Assembly (NCBI GenBank): GCA_038380795.1
Contig: CM076268.1
Span: forward strand, 2,095,501-2,159,500
Length of the DNA: 64,000 bases
Direction: 5' to 3'
Source: Pyrocephalus nanus
Taxonomy: Eukaryota; Chordata; Aves; Passeriformes; Tyrannidae
In this document: piece after piece, positions 13,250-26,711 of the stretch
Layout of the letters: the number at the start of each line of letters is the position of its first letter
How positions within the stretch are numbered: the stretch's first letter is position 1
The notes under the pieces: generated by a model
Database searches by the model: none
The model's input: only the letters and a program-made list of their open reading frames with translations
Told to the model about the DNA's origin: nothing
Translations under genes and position numbers: made by a program

Positions 13250-14100
13250 CTTTACAATACGGAAACCTGAGCCACTACTTAATATTATGATCGCTCTGAT
13301 GGCCGAGCCTGGGCAGAGATTACCTCCTAGAGCTTTATAAATTATTTAGATGTACTGAAAGTGACAGGCTGGGCATAAAAAAAACCCCAAAAACCAACAA
13401 ACCCCTCTTTCACAAAAGCTTTCTGTGCAGCAGAAAGCGGGAGAACCGTGGATGCAATGACTGCAATCCAAACTTTCTCCAGCCTTTCCCTGGGTTTTCC
13501 TAGAAATCACTTGCATGTTGCTGCACGCTGTGCTTTCCCATTTCTGAAAACACGTGTCGTGCAGTGGAACTAATTCTGGAATCCTGTAGGGCTTGTGCCT
13601 AATTCTGCCCAGCTTAGCAGCAGAGCACTTTGTTTGCAGCCCAGAAAAGAGACAATCAAGGGAGCCTCATTAAACAAAGAGTTTCACATGGTCAGAATAT
13701 GATTTCGTGAAGCACTGGGAGTCGTGTTAGTGAAAATCTGCACAGTTTATTAGTCAATTAAAAAGCATTAAGCAGCTCTCGATTTAGAGCTGACTCCTGC
13801 TGTTTCAGGCAACAAATAAGTGTTGAAATGTAAAATAATGTCAGTTATGTTTAGGACCTTTTAGGAATCTCACTGGCCTTTTTTTTACCTTTGTCCTCTA
13901 CGTTGCCCTGCTGCTTACAGTATTATTCTTCAATAATAAAACCTGGGTTTATTCATAAGGTTTTTATAATAAAGGGATTATAACAGAGACTCTTTGATAC
14001 TATTATGTATGTAATGATTAAACACTGCTATCACAATAAATAGAGTAATAACATTGCCAGTAGCACTTCAGAGCACAGCAGTAAATTCTGTTGCACTTTC
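13250..14100. promoter_or_regulatory. Candidate conserved noncoding element cluster
   Basis: The stretch is rich in short AT-rich homeodomain-like cores (TAAT, TTAATAT, TCAATTAAAA) set among non-repetitive sequence, with no simple-repeat or transposon signature and no coding frame. A 7-bp inverted repeat, CAGCTCT and AGAGCTG around a 6-base loop, sits at 13773-13792. This composition is common in developmental enhancers, but I have no alignment, so conservation is inferred from appearance only. Confidence 0.2.
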
Positions 14101-14432
14101 TGGAAATGAAATGTGAAGCCATGAAAACAGAGTATAAACAGAGTTGAAGAGAATTAATTGTTTTTCCTACGAATTTTTCTAATAGCTGCCTGAAGCCCTG
14201 ACATTACAAAGAAGCTGTGATTGGAAAGTGAATTTTGTGTCATAGTAAGAAATAAGAAAAAAAAAAATCTAGGTACAGGGACTACTTAGGGAGAGAAAGA
14301 CCATGGTGTTGTGCTTGTGGCTGTCAACTGAAAGGGTGGTTTCTCAAATAAATTATGCCTCTCATTATTTCTGGCTATCCATTGAAATTTTCTGCCTTTT
14401 ACATATGGACCTTCAAACAACCAAATGTGTTC

Positions 14433-14449
14433 TTTTTTTTTTTTTTTTT
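14433..14449. repeat. Poly-T run
   Basis: Seventeen T bases followed by CAG. It resembles a splice acceptor, but the open frame after it stops at about 14506 with no donor, so no exon is called. Confidence 0.9.
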
Positions 14450-17400
14450 CAGTTAACTGCAGTCCTGCTTTCCCTCCATCAGTTTTCACTTAACTCTCCC
14501 TGTTAGGATCATCATAATTCAAAAAAAAAAAGGTCAGTCCTGGTAGCCCCCATCCATTTTACAGCCAGCCCAAGTTCAAAGTGTTCCTCTATCTGCTGTC
14601 TAATGGGACTTATCTCACAAGAAGCTCTGCTTCCCCATCACTGCTCTCCCTCTGAGAGATTCAGTTTAACTGCAAATTGTCACTTCTCCCACCTCGGGAT
14701 TGGCTCCTTGTCCAGTTTTCTGACATTATTTTCCCAGCTTCATTCATCCCTTGGCAGTGGGATACAGTCCTCTTGGAAAACAGGGCTACACAACACATCA
14801 GTAGGTTTCAAACAACCTCTGTGTTTTGCACCCAAAAGAGAACACTGACAACCTGCACCAGAAACAGAGAGGGAAAGGGTACTGCAGAGAGACTGAAGAC
14901 CAGTAAAATCTTGTCAGAAGTTGGAAAATGCTTTTTCTTCAACAATTTTAAAGTAATTTTACCTGTGCAGGACTCTGGAAAAATTAATCCTGAGGTTGGA
15001 GGGCAGAGAAGAAGGAAGAGAAGAGAGAAATAACGTTAATTTATTTCGTGTTTTTATTGATTTTTTCTTTATTTTCCTTTTTACCTAGCCATAAGGAATA
15101 AAAGTTTCTTTTAAAAAATAACTAAATATTGGTAAAGCAGGCAACTATCTGGTGTACATTTTGGGTTTGAAAAAAAGGCACTTGCCATGAAAAAGGATCT
15201 TACTTGAAAATGCTGAGAAAATGTACAAGGTTGATTTTAATATGTTCACAGGATTCATAGAACAGTGCACATGAATTTCTTCCCAGAAATATTGGAATAC
15301 AGGGTGGGCTTTTTTTAATGTTAGAGAGATGTGAAACCGAGGCTAACTATGATGAATTTTCCCAGTGTACCAGATTTTCCCCTTATTGCCGCTCTGAGAA
15401 TTGTGTATTTGTAACTGAGGGAGAAACTGGATTTATTGTTAATAGAATTAGTCAAATAATCTGTCCTGTTATTGGATTTTTAGAATCTATTACTTCTTTG
15501 AGTGTGAGATCTGTAATCCCCACTATAATGAATGTTCAGCCAACAAAGGTGCTACAAGCTACTCCAGACTGTTCCCTTTTCCACATCTCAATCTGTAACT
15601 TTCCACAACAAGAGTGAAAAGCTGAGGCATTTGTAGTTACACAAACCTCAAAAACGCAGTCAGGAAAACAAAAATGCTTTTGGTTCTTTTCTAAATGCTG
15701 ATAGCTAATGCTGATCCTAAAAATGGAGTAACTTCTGCAGCACAGCAGAAAGGCAACAGTGGGGAAAGAAATTATGCAAAATTACGTCACCTAATTCTCT
15801 TCAATCCCCAGCAGCATCCGTGGTTCAACATTTTCTGGAGGTTTCTGTGTTTGTTTTCACAAGGGAGGGTTCCTAGGCTGCTCATCTGGCTGGGTTTTAG
15901 CAGAGTGGATTTCCTGCTCGCTGGAGCTGCTCGGGGTGGTTCCTGAGCCGAGGCACAGAGCTCCCTCAGCGTTAAAATTAGAATATTTGACAGCCTCAGA
16001 GACAGCCATATATCAGCAGGGCAGTGCAGCTCTGCAGCAGACAGCCTTTGAACTCCAGGGGGAAAAAAACTACACGGAATGAGAGCAGATGGAAATTTGT
16101 CAGAAGCTCATAAATCACCGCTCCTAATTTCTGAAGCGTTGGTACAAAAGAAACTTGTATGAACCCAGATCTGACTCCATACCAGCTCCAGAATGGATTC
16201 CCCTCTCTTCTGCTGTCCCTGTCCACATGCCAGTTAACAGAATTGATCTAACTTAGGATAGTGAGTTGGCTTTTTTGGCACTGATATTGGTACCTGACAG
16301 AGAGAAGAAAGAAAAGTGTCCCGGGAACACAACAACCAGACTGAAAGCATTCAGTTTGCACAACTACTGAGCAGTGAGAGGTCAGATCATTACATACAAA
16401 ACACCAAAAAATCTGTAGACAAATAGAAAAAGTCAGCCCTTGGAACTTCACAGGCAACCACGGACACCCCAAAGATATCCTCTGATCCTGCCTTTGCACC
16501 CCGTGGCTGCTTCCATAAAATAATAAATAGGAGGCTGAAAGCAGAGCATGAATAGCTCTGAAGCATCACTCTGTAAAGGCAAGAGCTGTCTAAAGCACAG
16601 CCCTGGGTTTGGCACTAGGCAAAAGGAAATCCTGCACACCTCTCTCTTCTGGGGACATAACTTACAGAGGTACCTGTAGAGGTTCCTACTGGTCAGGAAC
16701 TATAGAAATGTGAGATGCTGGATGGAGACTTTCAGATCATCTCTCCCTGGGAAATTCTGGACTCTCCGAGACACCACAATTCTGTAAGACCTTTTGATTT
16801 GCCAGAAGAACAAGCAAAGGGCAAGCCCATAAAGTGACTGCCAGCACTCATTTGCATTCCCTTCTTCCTTCTCCCTCCTGTGTGCTTGCTGCAGGAAGGA
16901 AATGTTCTGTCCCCAGCTTTAACACACACCCTGGGTCACACCGGTGCTATTCTGCTTGCTCACTGCATTTGCAAAGCTCTACTTCCATTCCTGAACCCCA
17001 TCTATAGTTTTTCTTACCTTTATGCCTTAATATTGCAATTATTCACTGTCATTCTGGGGCACTTCTTATGTTCCTCCTGCATCACGTACAATAACAAGTC
17101 CAAGATATGGTTCATTACTACTGTTAGCAAGAGCTGTGTTCTGAAAGTGTTAACTGCTCCTGGCTTCCTCTCCTGATGGTTAGCAGACTAGCAGGTCATT
17201 AACTGCTAGGAGTGACCGGATTTTTAGGGATTAGCTTTGAATGTTTTGAACTCACACAGTCCACACAGGAGCCCTTCTGATGAGCGTTTTGCTTTTGTCC
17301 TGCTTATCACTCCCTCACACATTCTAGTTTTTCATTTATCCTGCTGAGGGTTTTTCTTTCTGTTCACTTTTGTTGAAGACCTGTTTGGGAGTGGGGTGGG

Positions 17401-19113
17401 TGGGTAGCACAGAGCAAAGGGAAGAACCTGCACACAGATGCTCAGTTAACTCTCTTCATCTTAGTGTTGTCCTGTGGACATCTCTAAGCCAGATGCCAGA
17501 CTTGGGGAGATGGATTTGTTATGAGTTGTAGTGGAAAGCAGCTTTATCTGTATGTTTTTAGAGAAAGAGATGTAATCAGGACCTTGTTTCAACCACTGCC
17601 AAAAGTGGAAGTCACCTTTCTGACCCCAGGTCTGGCTCCTCAGAAGCTCTGGTAGCAAACTGGTTTCTGTTTAGGAAGGAGACCCATCTTTGCTGCCTGC
17701 AGAGAGAGAGGTGGGGAAATCCCACCCTCCTCCTGACCCACTGGAGAGAGGGGAGACTAAGAATTCCTGAATCTTCTCCTCTCCTTTTCTTGCACATCTG
17801 AAAGGAACAGCCTCAGCTCTGCTCCTCTCTCCATCACTCCTGGGTCTTTCTAACTTGGGAGGGCACAAAAACGCTGATTCCAGAGAGATTTTCTCTGCCA
17901 GTCATGTCGTCATTCAGGAGACACCATCCATCACCCACCAGAACCAGATACTTGCAGGTTTTTGCAATCAAGGGATTGCCTGAATAATAACTAATCCATT
18001 GGAATATCTTCCTTATAAAAGTAAGCTTTCACTCATCCCTGTTAGGAAACTCAGCAATGTGAAGAGAGCCCAACATACAGAGCTTTTTAAAAACCTCGAA
18101 AATTTTAAATCACTCGTGATTTTTTTTTTCCAACCCAATTCAAGGAGGTTTTTTTTGAATCCTTGAAGGTGGCAAGACTGAGATGCAACTGGGATTTTAT
18201 GACACTACTGAATTGATGACCTTTTCCATAAAATTTGCTTTCTGCTTATTACTGACAGTAACAGTGTTTGGTGGAGTGGAACTGAGAGATGTCAGTAAAA
18301 TTGAAATGGTTCCTCAGGGGCAGAGGGTGTTGTGACATTAAGGATATCTTAATAATGAGATGATACGAGCTTAACAAATTTATAAAGGTTTTAGCTAAAT
18401 GTGAGCTAAAATGAGTAACATCAAGCAGAGAGAAGATGAAATTCTCCAAGTTGTGCAGTCTGAACCTCTCAGAACAGTACTAAAAATTCGGATTTTTTGA
18501 GTTTAAGAGTCAACTGCATGGCAGATTCAGCTGATAGCACTGGGGAGTTTAACTTTGGGCGACTCCAAAATGAGAGTCATCACTTAATTGACACAGAAAC
18601 TACACAGAACACAGGCTCTTAAATCCATCTCTGCAATCAGTTGATTCTGCGTGAATACAGCCTCCAGAAATACCTTCCTTTTCCAGTGCAGGTTTGTTAT
18701 ATATCAAGAGGTGTTCCTGGGCATGCCCTGCACTGTGTTTTGCATTAAACTGAGACTGAACAGAATACAGAAACATTTCTTGGTCTACACAAGCTCAAAA
18801 CTGGGCACAGTTTCACTGAAAACTCCAGCAAAGTTCAGTGAGCTTTCCAATACATTTGGGATGATATTAATATTCATAAGACCCCATGGGACTTTCACAT
18901 GCCTTTCTGTTCAGTGGCATTTGGGAGAACTTGAAGAGTGATCCCAGAGGATGCTGCATAAAATTGGGACACCAACAGAGGAACAGAAAACCAGATGCAA
19001 ATCTCAGCCCAGACAGAGAGGTGAAAACCTACCCGACCATACCAGCTTTCCAAGAGAGCCAGGTCACTCTGGACAACTTCCAGAAGCACAGTTTAGGCAT
19101 GTCCATTGATTTC

Positions 19114-19131
19114 TTTTTTTTTTTTTTTTTT
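19114..19131. repeat. Poly-T run
   Basis: Eighteen T bases followed by CCAG. The sequence after it meets a stop codon quickly in the frame that crosses it, so it is treated as a homopolymer and not as an exon boundary. Confidence 0.9.
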
Positions 19132-19611
19132 CCAGTCCAATACACCTAATAAATATTTTTGTGATATTAGAGTGCTTAGTAACTGCTTGTGAATTCATTC
19201 TCACCTCATGCCTCCTCTTCACTGATCCTTGATTTATTCTCATACAGCTCTGCTGAATGATTTGTGGAGTAACATCTCACTCACTGCAAGCTGATTTAGG
19301 CAGAAACCCTCACAACTGCTCCACACTTGTTTTGAAGAATAGGCTGAAGCACCATTCTAAAAATATTTGCTTTTCTGATATCCAAAGGCAGCTTTCCTTT
19401 GCTTGTACACACAGTCTGGCTGTATCTGCTACTCAGCCTTTCCTGGACAGATGAGGAGAACAGATATATCCCAGTTAGAACTATTTCAAATATCCTTCAG
19501 CATATTGTTGATCTACAGCTTTCATAATCAAAGCCAATCACCCGACATGGAGCTGGATTTACTTCTTTGCTTAAGTTTTTATGTTTAGCTTTTTTCTTTC
19601 TCCTCACAGAG

Positions 19612-19635
19612 GGACAGCCTGAAGGACAGCCTGAA
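19612..19635. repeat. 12-bp tandem duplication, two copies
   Basis: The unit GGACAGCCTGAA occurs twice in a row with no mismatch. It is a small local duplication of the replication-slippage type. Confidence 0.85.
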
Positions 19636-22600
19636 ATGCTACCTTGGATATCTAAAGCAGAATGTGAGGTTTAAGTACACACAGACACAGAACAATTAAA
19701 TTGTGAGGATTTTTTTTACCAGATTTTTTTTTCTATCTAATAGCTTTGAGTCAAAGTCAAAAGTCTGCATTTGTGCCCAGAACATGCATAATTCTTTTTC
19801 TCTAAATCCAGCAGTGCATTCCTTTTGTTGCCCTCAATCACTCCAGCAAAACTAGGTGTTCAAAGCCATTCTCCAAGCCCATATGTCCATGTGCCCAAAA
19901 CTGGGCATCTCTCCCCTTTACTTCTGACTAGGAAGAGAAATAGAGGGGTACAGCAAGTGGAAGAAGTTAAAATGAGACTCATCCTTCAATTTACCACTAA
20001 AAAAAAAAATCAAGAGTGCTTTGATTATAGTGTGAAATCGTACAAGAAAGAGAAAATGCTATTTTGGGAAAGAAATATAAGAAGGGACTTCTTAAAAAAT
20101 AAATAAGAAGATGAAGGCAAACAAATGGAAAATGGCACAGAGTAACACACTTAAAACACTGAGGATAATTAACGGTTGGAGCATGGTAGTGAATGAAGCC
20201 TCAAACCAAGATCATCAAGCCCTCTCAGGGATGTGCTTCAGCCAAAAATTAATTTATTGGCTTGCAAGAAATCTTATAAACCTCACAGGTCAGACTGTAC
20301 ATGCTAATCCTTCCTTCTGCCTTTAAGCATTATTGATCAAATGCTTAAGTGCTTGTTTAAATCATATTGATTTTTCTGGGACTTCGGTAGGGCTTTAAGT
20401 GAACAGGCAAGAGCTTGGTGAACCATGGGTGGTGTCTTGATGGCACAGAAATTTTTAAAGTTAGCAATTAAATTTGGCAGCAAACAATGTGAATTCTCAG
20501 AATTCTGATCAGGTTTCTGTTTGAAAAGGCAGGCAGTATTTTTATGTGAGAAATTTCCTATTTTCTAGCAAATTCCTGAAATACATGATCTCTTCTCCTC
20601 TCTACCTGTATAAATTAACTGTTATTTTCAAGGTTTGCACAACCAGGAATTAGCAAAGATAAAAAATTCTCAAACCAAAGTGGGTAACTCTCATAGAAAG
20701 CTGATTTTGACACATGGTATAATGTAGTCATCTCTTACCTCAAAGCTGTTCTCTCAAGTCCTTAAGTGTGACCATCAAACTCTTGACACAGGCAGCAATT
20801 TGTAGCTCTTGCACTGTTCAGATTGTTTTTCTTCATGATAACACTGTGAGTTGATGAAAAAAAAATAATTTATTTTGATTTATTTACCATGTTTCTACAG
20901 CCTTTTCCAGAAAACTATAAAGAGTTTCCTTAGTTTGGGTGGGAGATCAGCCCTGCACTGTGCAAAGAGTTGAAAAACTAAACATGTGACATAGAGTTTT
21001 AGGCTCTTTGCCGTAAAAATTGTCTTCTAATTGCAAAATTTGAGGTTTCTGAGGCAGAGCTCTGCTAGAGGCTGGTTGATTTTGCCATTTTAGCAGAGTT
21101 CAGGCTGAAGGGGTGCATGGGAAGCTTATGGGTTTGGAAGGTGCAGAGCCTCAAACCAGGCAAATGAAATCTGCCCCTGAAAGTGTTCTTTGATGCAAGC
21201 CCAAAAATGCCTGGACTTTGTCAGTGTCTACTGCTATGCCATGTATCCACTTTAATTAAACTAGGGAGAAAAATAAAAATAATAATATTTCTTATTGGCA
21301 GAGGCTGCCACAACAGAATGTTTCCACTGTTTTTTTTATTAACTCTCAGACCTTACACAAAACCTGCTGGTCCCTGAGCACCCTGCTGTTTGCTTCGAGG
21401 GGCTCATACACACAGCTCTGCACAGCTTTCTAGAGGCAACTTGACACAGAGGACTCTTTTTTTGCTGCCTCAGTGATCTGACTCCCCCTCATGATGAAGC
21501 ACATCCCTCACCCAGCAGCTCCATCAGCCCAAAATGCCTTTAGTTAGATGTTCTTTCTAGCTTGTGACTTACATGGTAAGATGTAGCTCCTCATACTGTG
21601 TTTCAACAACAGCCATTCTTGACTTCAAATGCTTTGACACAACCAGGAAATTTCCTTTTAACTGTTGTTGCTGGGATCTTCCTTTAGGAAGCGCAGTTCT
21701 TTTGGGAGATACTTTCAAAGGAATTTACAAGTGTGTTTTTCAGGGCAGAAATCAGTGCTTTATTTGGGAGATGGAGAGCACATACTTACAGTTTATCAGG
21801 AATGGGGTTAGGTGACCTTGCCTCCCAGTTTCCCAGTGTCCTGTTGCAGTTTCAAAACCCCCAAGGATGGCCTGACTCATTATCCATCTCTGAGACCACC
21901 AAAGGAACATTTGCCAGCAAGACCAAAGCCACGACAGCCAGTTAAGTGTTCTCTGCCATGTATCCTACCTATGCCAGTGTTTCCCTGGCTGCCAGAACAG
22001 GCTGTATCCAGAGTGTCTATAAAGTTTATCACCTTCCAAATGTGGCTGGAGTAACCTGCAGCCAGGACCTGCCCAAAGTTGTCCGTGAGAACCCGGGGGT
22101 GGATCGTGCTCCTGCCTTACAGGCCATGGAAACTCCCATCCAAGTCTCTCACCTGATCTAAAAGAGCATCTTTAATAAGGGATGACAAAAGGTTTGTGTG
22201 GTGTAATTACACCCACGAGCAAGTAAATAGCAGAGAGAACAGAGGAGCTGGTTGTCTAAGGCCACACAATAAATCAATAGAAAACGAGGAATCCAGAGGC
22301 TGACTCCATCACTCACTGAGTCACAATCCCTCGCTCGAACTACCAGATAGGCTTCCACCCAGAACAGCGTTTGTTTGTGTACAAAATGCCAAAAATGCAT
22401 TCTTGATCTGTGAAAAAGAAAGGAAGATGATACAAAGCAGGTTGCCTAGTAAAATGAGATTTAACCCAGTGCCCTTCAGCTGTGCTCTAAGGACTCTCCT
22501 GGGAGCCACAAATCGGAGCGGTGAGATTTTGTGAAGGAGAACAGCATCACAAGGATAACTCTGATGTTTCGTAAAAATAATAGAAAATACCCCAGGGAAT

Positions 22601-25600
22601 GAAAACTTTTGAGGGAATCCAATCAAACCCTTTCAAATTAGGAGCTGTTGGAGCAGTGTGGCCAAGCTACCACACACTGCCCTGACAGTGTCCTCGTGGG
22701 AATTTGAGAAGACAGGAAAACATACACTTTTAAAGTATTTGAAGATGGGAGAAAGAAAACCTGGAGGTTAAATTCACATTTATACCCTCTCAAATCCTTT
22801 CTTTAAACTGAGCTCTGCTGGGATGGTTATGTACTGCTCCTGTTGAACTTTATTAGGAGAACAGCTAGCTCAAACATCTGCTGCTCTGGTAAATTCAGCA
22901 TGTTGCAGCACTAATTCATCTGCCAGCTCTCTCTGCACCACTCACCTCCTTCATCCACCTGTTTGACTTTACCTGACACTAGACTATGAGCTTTCAGAGA
23001 GCTGGAGAGCATTTCTATTTTAAACACCTCTCCTATGCCTCAGAATTTCACTGAGATTCCTCAGTGCTTCTGTACAATTCTATCATCCCAGCTATCAAAC
23101 TCTGTGCTCCCTCAGTTTCGAGCTGCACACACATTCTGGCCCCACAGATGTCAAAAGCTCTGTCAGCCAGATTCTGCTTTGCTTTATACAAGTATAAAAC
23201 ACAGAAACACTTCAATTCCACTTTGTGTTATTTACTTAGGCATCAGTGTTCTTGCATTAAAAAAAAAAAGAAATAATCACACCACTGCCACACTAATAAA
23301 ATACCTAACCCTTTTTCACATGCAAGAAAAGAAAGACGACCCAGCATATTGCTGCCTCTAGCTGAATTCAGCAAAAATGTTCTCCTCCATCTAGAGACTT
23401 GGATAATAAAATAGGTTATTTATTGGCAGTGGGTGACGTGTGGATGACTACAGTCTGGTAGGTATTTAGGGGTAAAGTCCAAAATCACAGAACAAAAGCT
23501 GTTTTCTATTCACATTTGGCTCAAAATGCCTCAGACGAAAGGGACCACCCACAATCTGACACTTCAGACTGCACAGCACTGGATCTGCTGAGAGCCAGGA
23601 AGGAAAATGATACAGTAAGATCATGCTAAACACAAAGGGAAAAAGTGACCCGGGGAGTCTATTAAAAGAATAAGTACCTTGAACTAACCAGTACATGTGC
23701 ACGTTAGAACTGGACCTCTTGGCCCACCTGATTCCCGATGAAAGGACCAAAAAAAGGGCCTTGGCCATGTCAGGGATAAAATCTGCTCCAGGCAGGAGGA
23801 GCACCGTGAAGAAGCTTGTCTGATGGTCAAGACTGGTGATAAAGGAAACACCTCCCAGCTCCCAATGCCTTAATTATTAACCCAAGTGTTAAATTTGGGC
23901 ATCCTGTCCATTCTACTGCATTGCAAACTGCAATTCCCACCTGGGTGAGGTCATTATTTACCAGACATCACTCTTACTCTCCTCCCAGGGAAAACTGCTA
24001 AACAAAAACAAGGAGAATAAGGAGGTAAAAGAATATGCTCCCCACCACAACACAAAGTTGTTTTGGGAGATTTTGAACGCAGTTGGAAAGCATCATAAAA
24101 AAAATCCCCCAAGCCACACAGCTAAAATTCATCACTTATAACCAGCTCAAAAAAAAAAAAAAGCTAGAGTGTATTTCTCAAGGAGCAACTGATAGCATAA
24201 ATGAGAACTGAGGAGAAGCTTCCTGGACCCTCCAGGTTTTTGGAGGACATCTCTGCTCATGCACTTGGCACCTCCAGATTTGCAGATGTCCAGCAACCCT
24301 GTCAGGCAGCACGTCCGAGTATCTGTGCTGAATGCACAAAACCCACGCTGAAGGAAAAATATCTGACCAAAAGGAGGGCTTGCTTGGGTAACTGTGGACC
24401 TGTATAGGTGCTCTCAGTCTGCTGAGCATATAAATCCTCTGTAAATATTGATTAGTATCTTTCATCACTCTGGAGGGCAACCGTGGAGTCACTGGCTTTT
24501 CATGGCCATTATTAAAAATAATCCATTCATCTTAGCAAAGAGAAAGAAAGTGTAGGAAAAAGCACATGTTGGAGATACCAAAGCCATTCACTATTTCCTC
24601 TCTATAGATGTGCTCACATTTGGCTGTTTTCCTGCTACAGACCCTATTCCAGTATTTCCAAGGGATTTTGCTGTTCTTTATTTAAAGTACTGCATCACTG
24701 TGTCATGTCTGAATTTCTCTCTAATATTTGTAAACAGAAACACAGGATTAAGCCATCAGTTGCAAGCAGACATCATCTTCAGTCTCATGATACCTGTCCT
24801 AAAGTTTAGCTATCTGGACAATTTCCATCAGCTATTGGTTTTATGATCTTGAAATAATTGGATTCCTATAAGAATCTGTATCTTTGAATCCTGTAATGAC
24901 ACAGCCAAGAAGGAAACCTATCTAGCCCCTGTTTTTAGAAGGGATCCACCAGTCTTGATTGGTCTGTATCCTATCTGTTAATCCAATTCCAACTGTTTGG
25001 ATGCTTCTTTTGAACCAAATAGATTCTGTATGGGAGTCCAAAATACTACTGCACTTCATGTGTTGACACAAAAGCTGCACAGCAAACAAAGATTCTGTAG
25101 GGTCCTACGTACATTTTGTAAATGCTTTGGGTTTTTTACATGGGACATTTGGGGTGGTCCACAAGTCTCTTCCAACTCAAGTAACTTCTTTCTGTCTTTT
25201 TGCCATGGAGAAATATGCTTTACCTGGAATTAAACTAGACCCTGTGCTCATTACCTCCCACAAGTATATGGGGTATACATAAAGCACATATAAGCCATCA
25301 GCCTATTCCCCATCCCAAATGTCTATCACATGGCTGGTTTTTAAAACCACTCTTTGTCATCTTTGTCCCTGTTTGGCTTTCTGCTTCCCTTTAGAGAAAG
25401 ATGGGAGAGAGGTGGCCTGCCTAGCAAAACCACCACAGCAATTCCCACTGTACTGCAGAGTTAAAGGTTCCTCGGTGTCTCTGCTCTGCTGGACACCCCA
25501 CAAACCTTGTCAGCAAATGGAGCATTCCACATACCTGCAGCAAGTCCAGGCTTTGAGCATTTTTAGCAGCTACTTCCAGATATGAAGCAGAACGAATAAA

Positions 25601-26539
25601 TTACGACAGACATATTCCCTACAGAGCCACCCCGTTCCCTGGGCATTTTTCTTACTCTGTCAAGGGTTTAAGACACTCCCTTCCTTACACACCACTGATA
25701 TGTGGAGAAAGCACTGCTGAATTCAGTTTGTATGTGAAAACCATTTCCTCAGGCAAGTGATTATGGTCTCTGTTGCTTCTCTTGAGTGGTAATGGAGTCC
25801 CTAATTGCTCTCCTGACTGATTATGCTGTTCCTGGTGTTTCATTTTCAAAGTACTTAAAGCTCAGGTAAATCACACTTACCACATGACCTCTGCTATTTT
25901 ATGACTCTTCTTGCCACGGAAAGGCAAAGCCATATATGTTTCCTTTGTGTTATTTATTTTTTACATTAGCTACAGATTTCCGAGTGGAAAAGCACAAGCA
26001 ACTGTTGTTGTGCATCTATTACATGACATTATTGTGAAGTTAATCTTTTGTGCAAGTGCTTTGCTGGTTAGTGACATCCACAAGCATGTGTTTGTAATTA
26101 AGCCCTGGGCTTAAAAGCTTTGTGAAAATGAAGTCCTAATGCTCGTCAGCCTTCGGACATCCACTCGTCTTGTTAAAATTACTTACAGTATTCTGGTGAA
26201 ATCTTGATTTCCTTCTGGGTTTCTTCTTCCTGCTCTGGAAAATGTATGCCTGTTTACAGCATCTGTTGCTATATAATCTGTCTGGTAAACAACCTGGCAA
26301 AGTATTCCAGCAAAGCACACAGAGCCCTGGTGCTCTCCCAGAAGCACAGGTTTGCATTCTCAGACAGCAGATACAAACCCTATTAACTGTTTGTTGCATC
26401 AGAAAAGATTTTGGCAGGTGTACAGAGAGGCAGTATGTTCCACTGTTCTTCCTGCTCAGAAATATCCTAAGGCATTTCGTAAGAAATACCAACATTTCAG
26501 TAATTTTGCACAGCCCTGCAGGAGGAAAGGTTATCCTGC

Positions 26540-26711
26540 TGCATGAAAAGGCTCCTAAGACAGTCAAGTCAAACCAGTGATCATCCAGTTCCAACTCCCC
26601 AGCCACGGGGGGAAAACAATTTCCACCAGCCCAGGTTGCTCCAAACCCCATCCAACCAGACCTTGGACACTTCCAGGGATGGGGCAGCCACAGCTTCTCT
26701 GGACAACCTGT
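26540..26711 (-). mobile_element. CR1 LINE 3'-end fragment
   Basis: Read on the minus strand, this matches the well-known avian CR1 3' region: the box around CAGAGAAGCTGTGGCTGCCC, then CATCCCTGGAAGTGTCCAAG, then GGATGGGGTTTGGAGCAACC. The part nearest the element's 3' end (about 26540-26600) is badly diverged, and the usual terminal short repeat is not recognisable. The copy stops at about 26711, so it is strongly 5'-truncated, as most CR1 copies are. It carries no reverse transcriptase and cannot be active. A 171-codon minus-strand frame runs out of it but is not a gene. Confidence 0.85.

Larger units (their letters stand above)
12670..26539. other. Noncoding DNA with possible conserved elements
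   Basis: No supportable gene. The stretch at 13250-14100 looks like a candidate regulatory block (listed separately). Simple runs include T tracts at 14433-14449 and 19114-19131 and a perfect 12-bp tandem at 19612-19635. A strong acceptor-like pyrimidine tract ends near 16894 and opens a 98-codon hydrophobic frame, but no good donor follows early in it. The end of 25120-25200 faintly resembles a decayed CR1 tail, too weak to call. Confidence 0.65.

Noticed and set aside
25130..25200. Weak resemblance to a decayed CR1 tail (TCTCTTCCAACTCAAG).
   Set aside because: Too short and diverged to support without an alignment.
26136..26651. 171-codon minus-strand open frame.
   Set aside because: Its beginning lies in a CR1 fragment and the rest has no recognisable domain. 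It is consistent with a chance frame.
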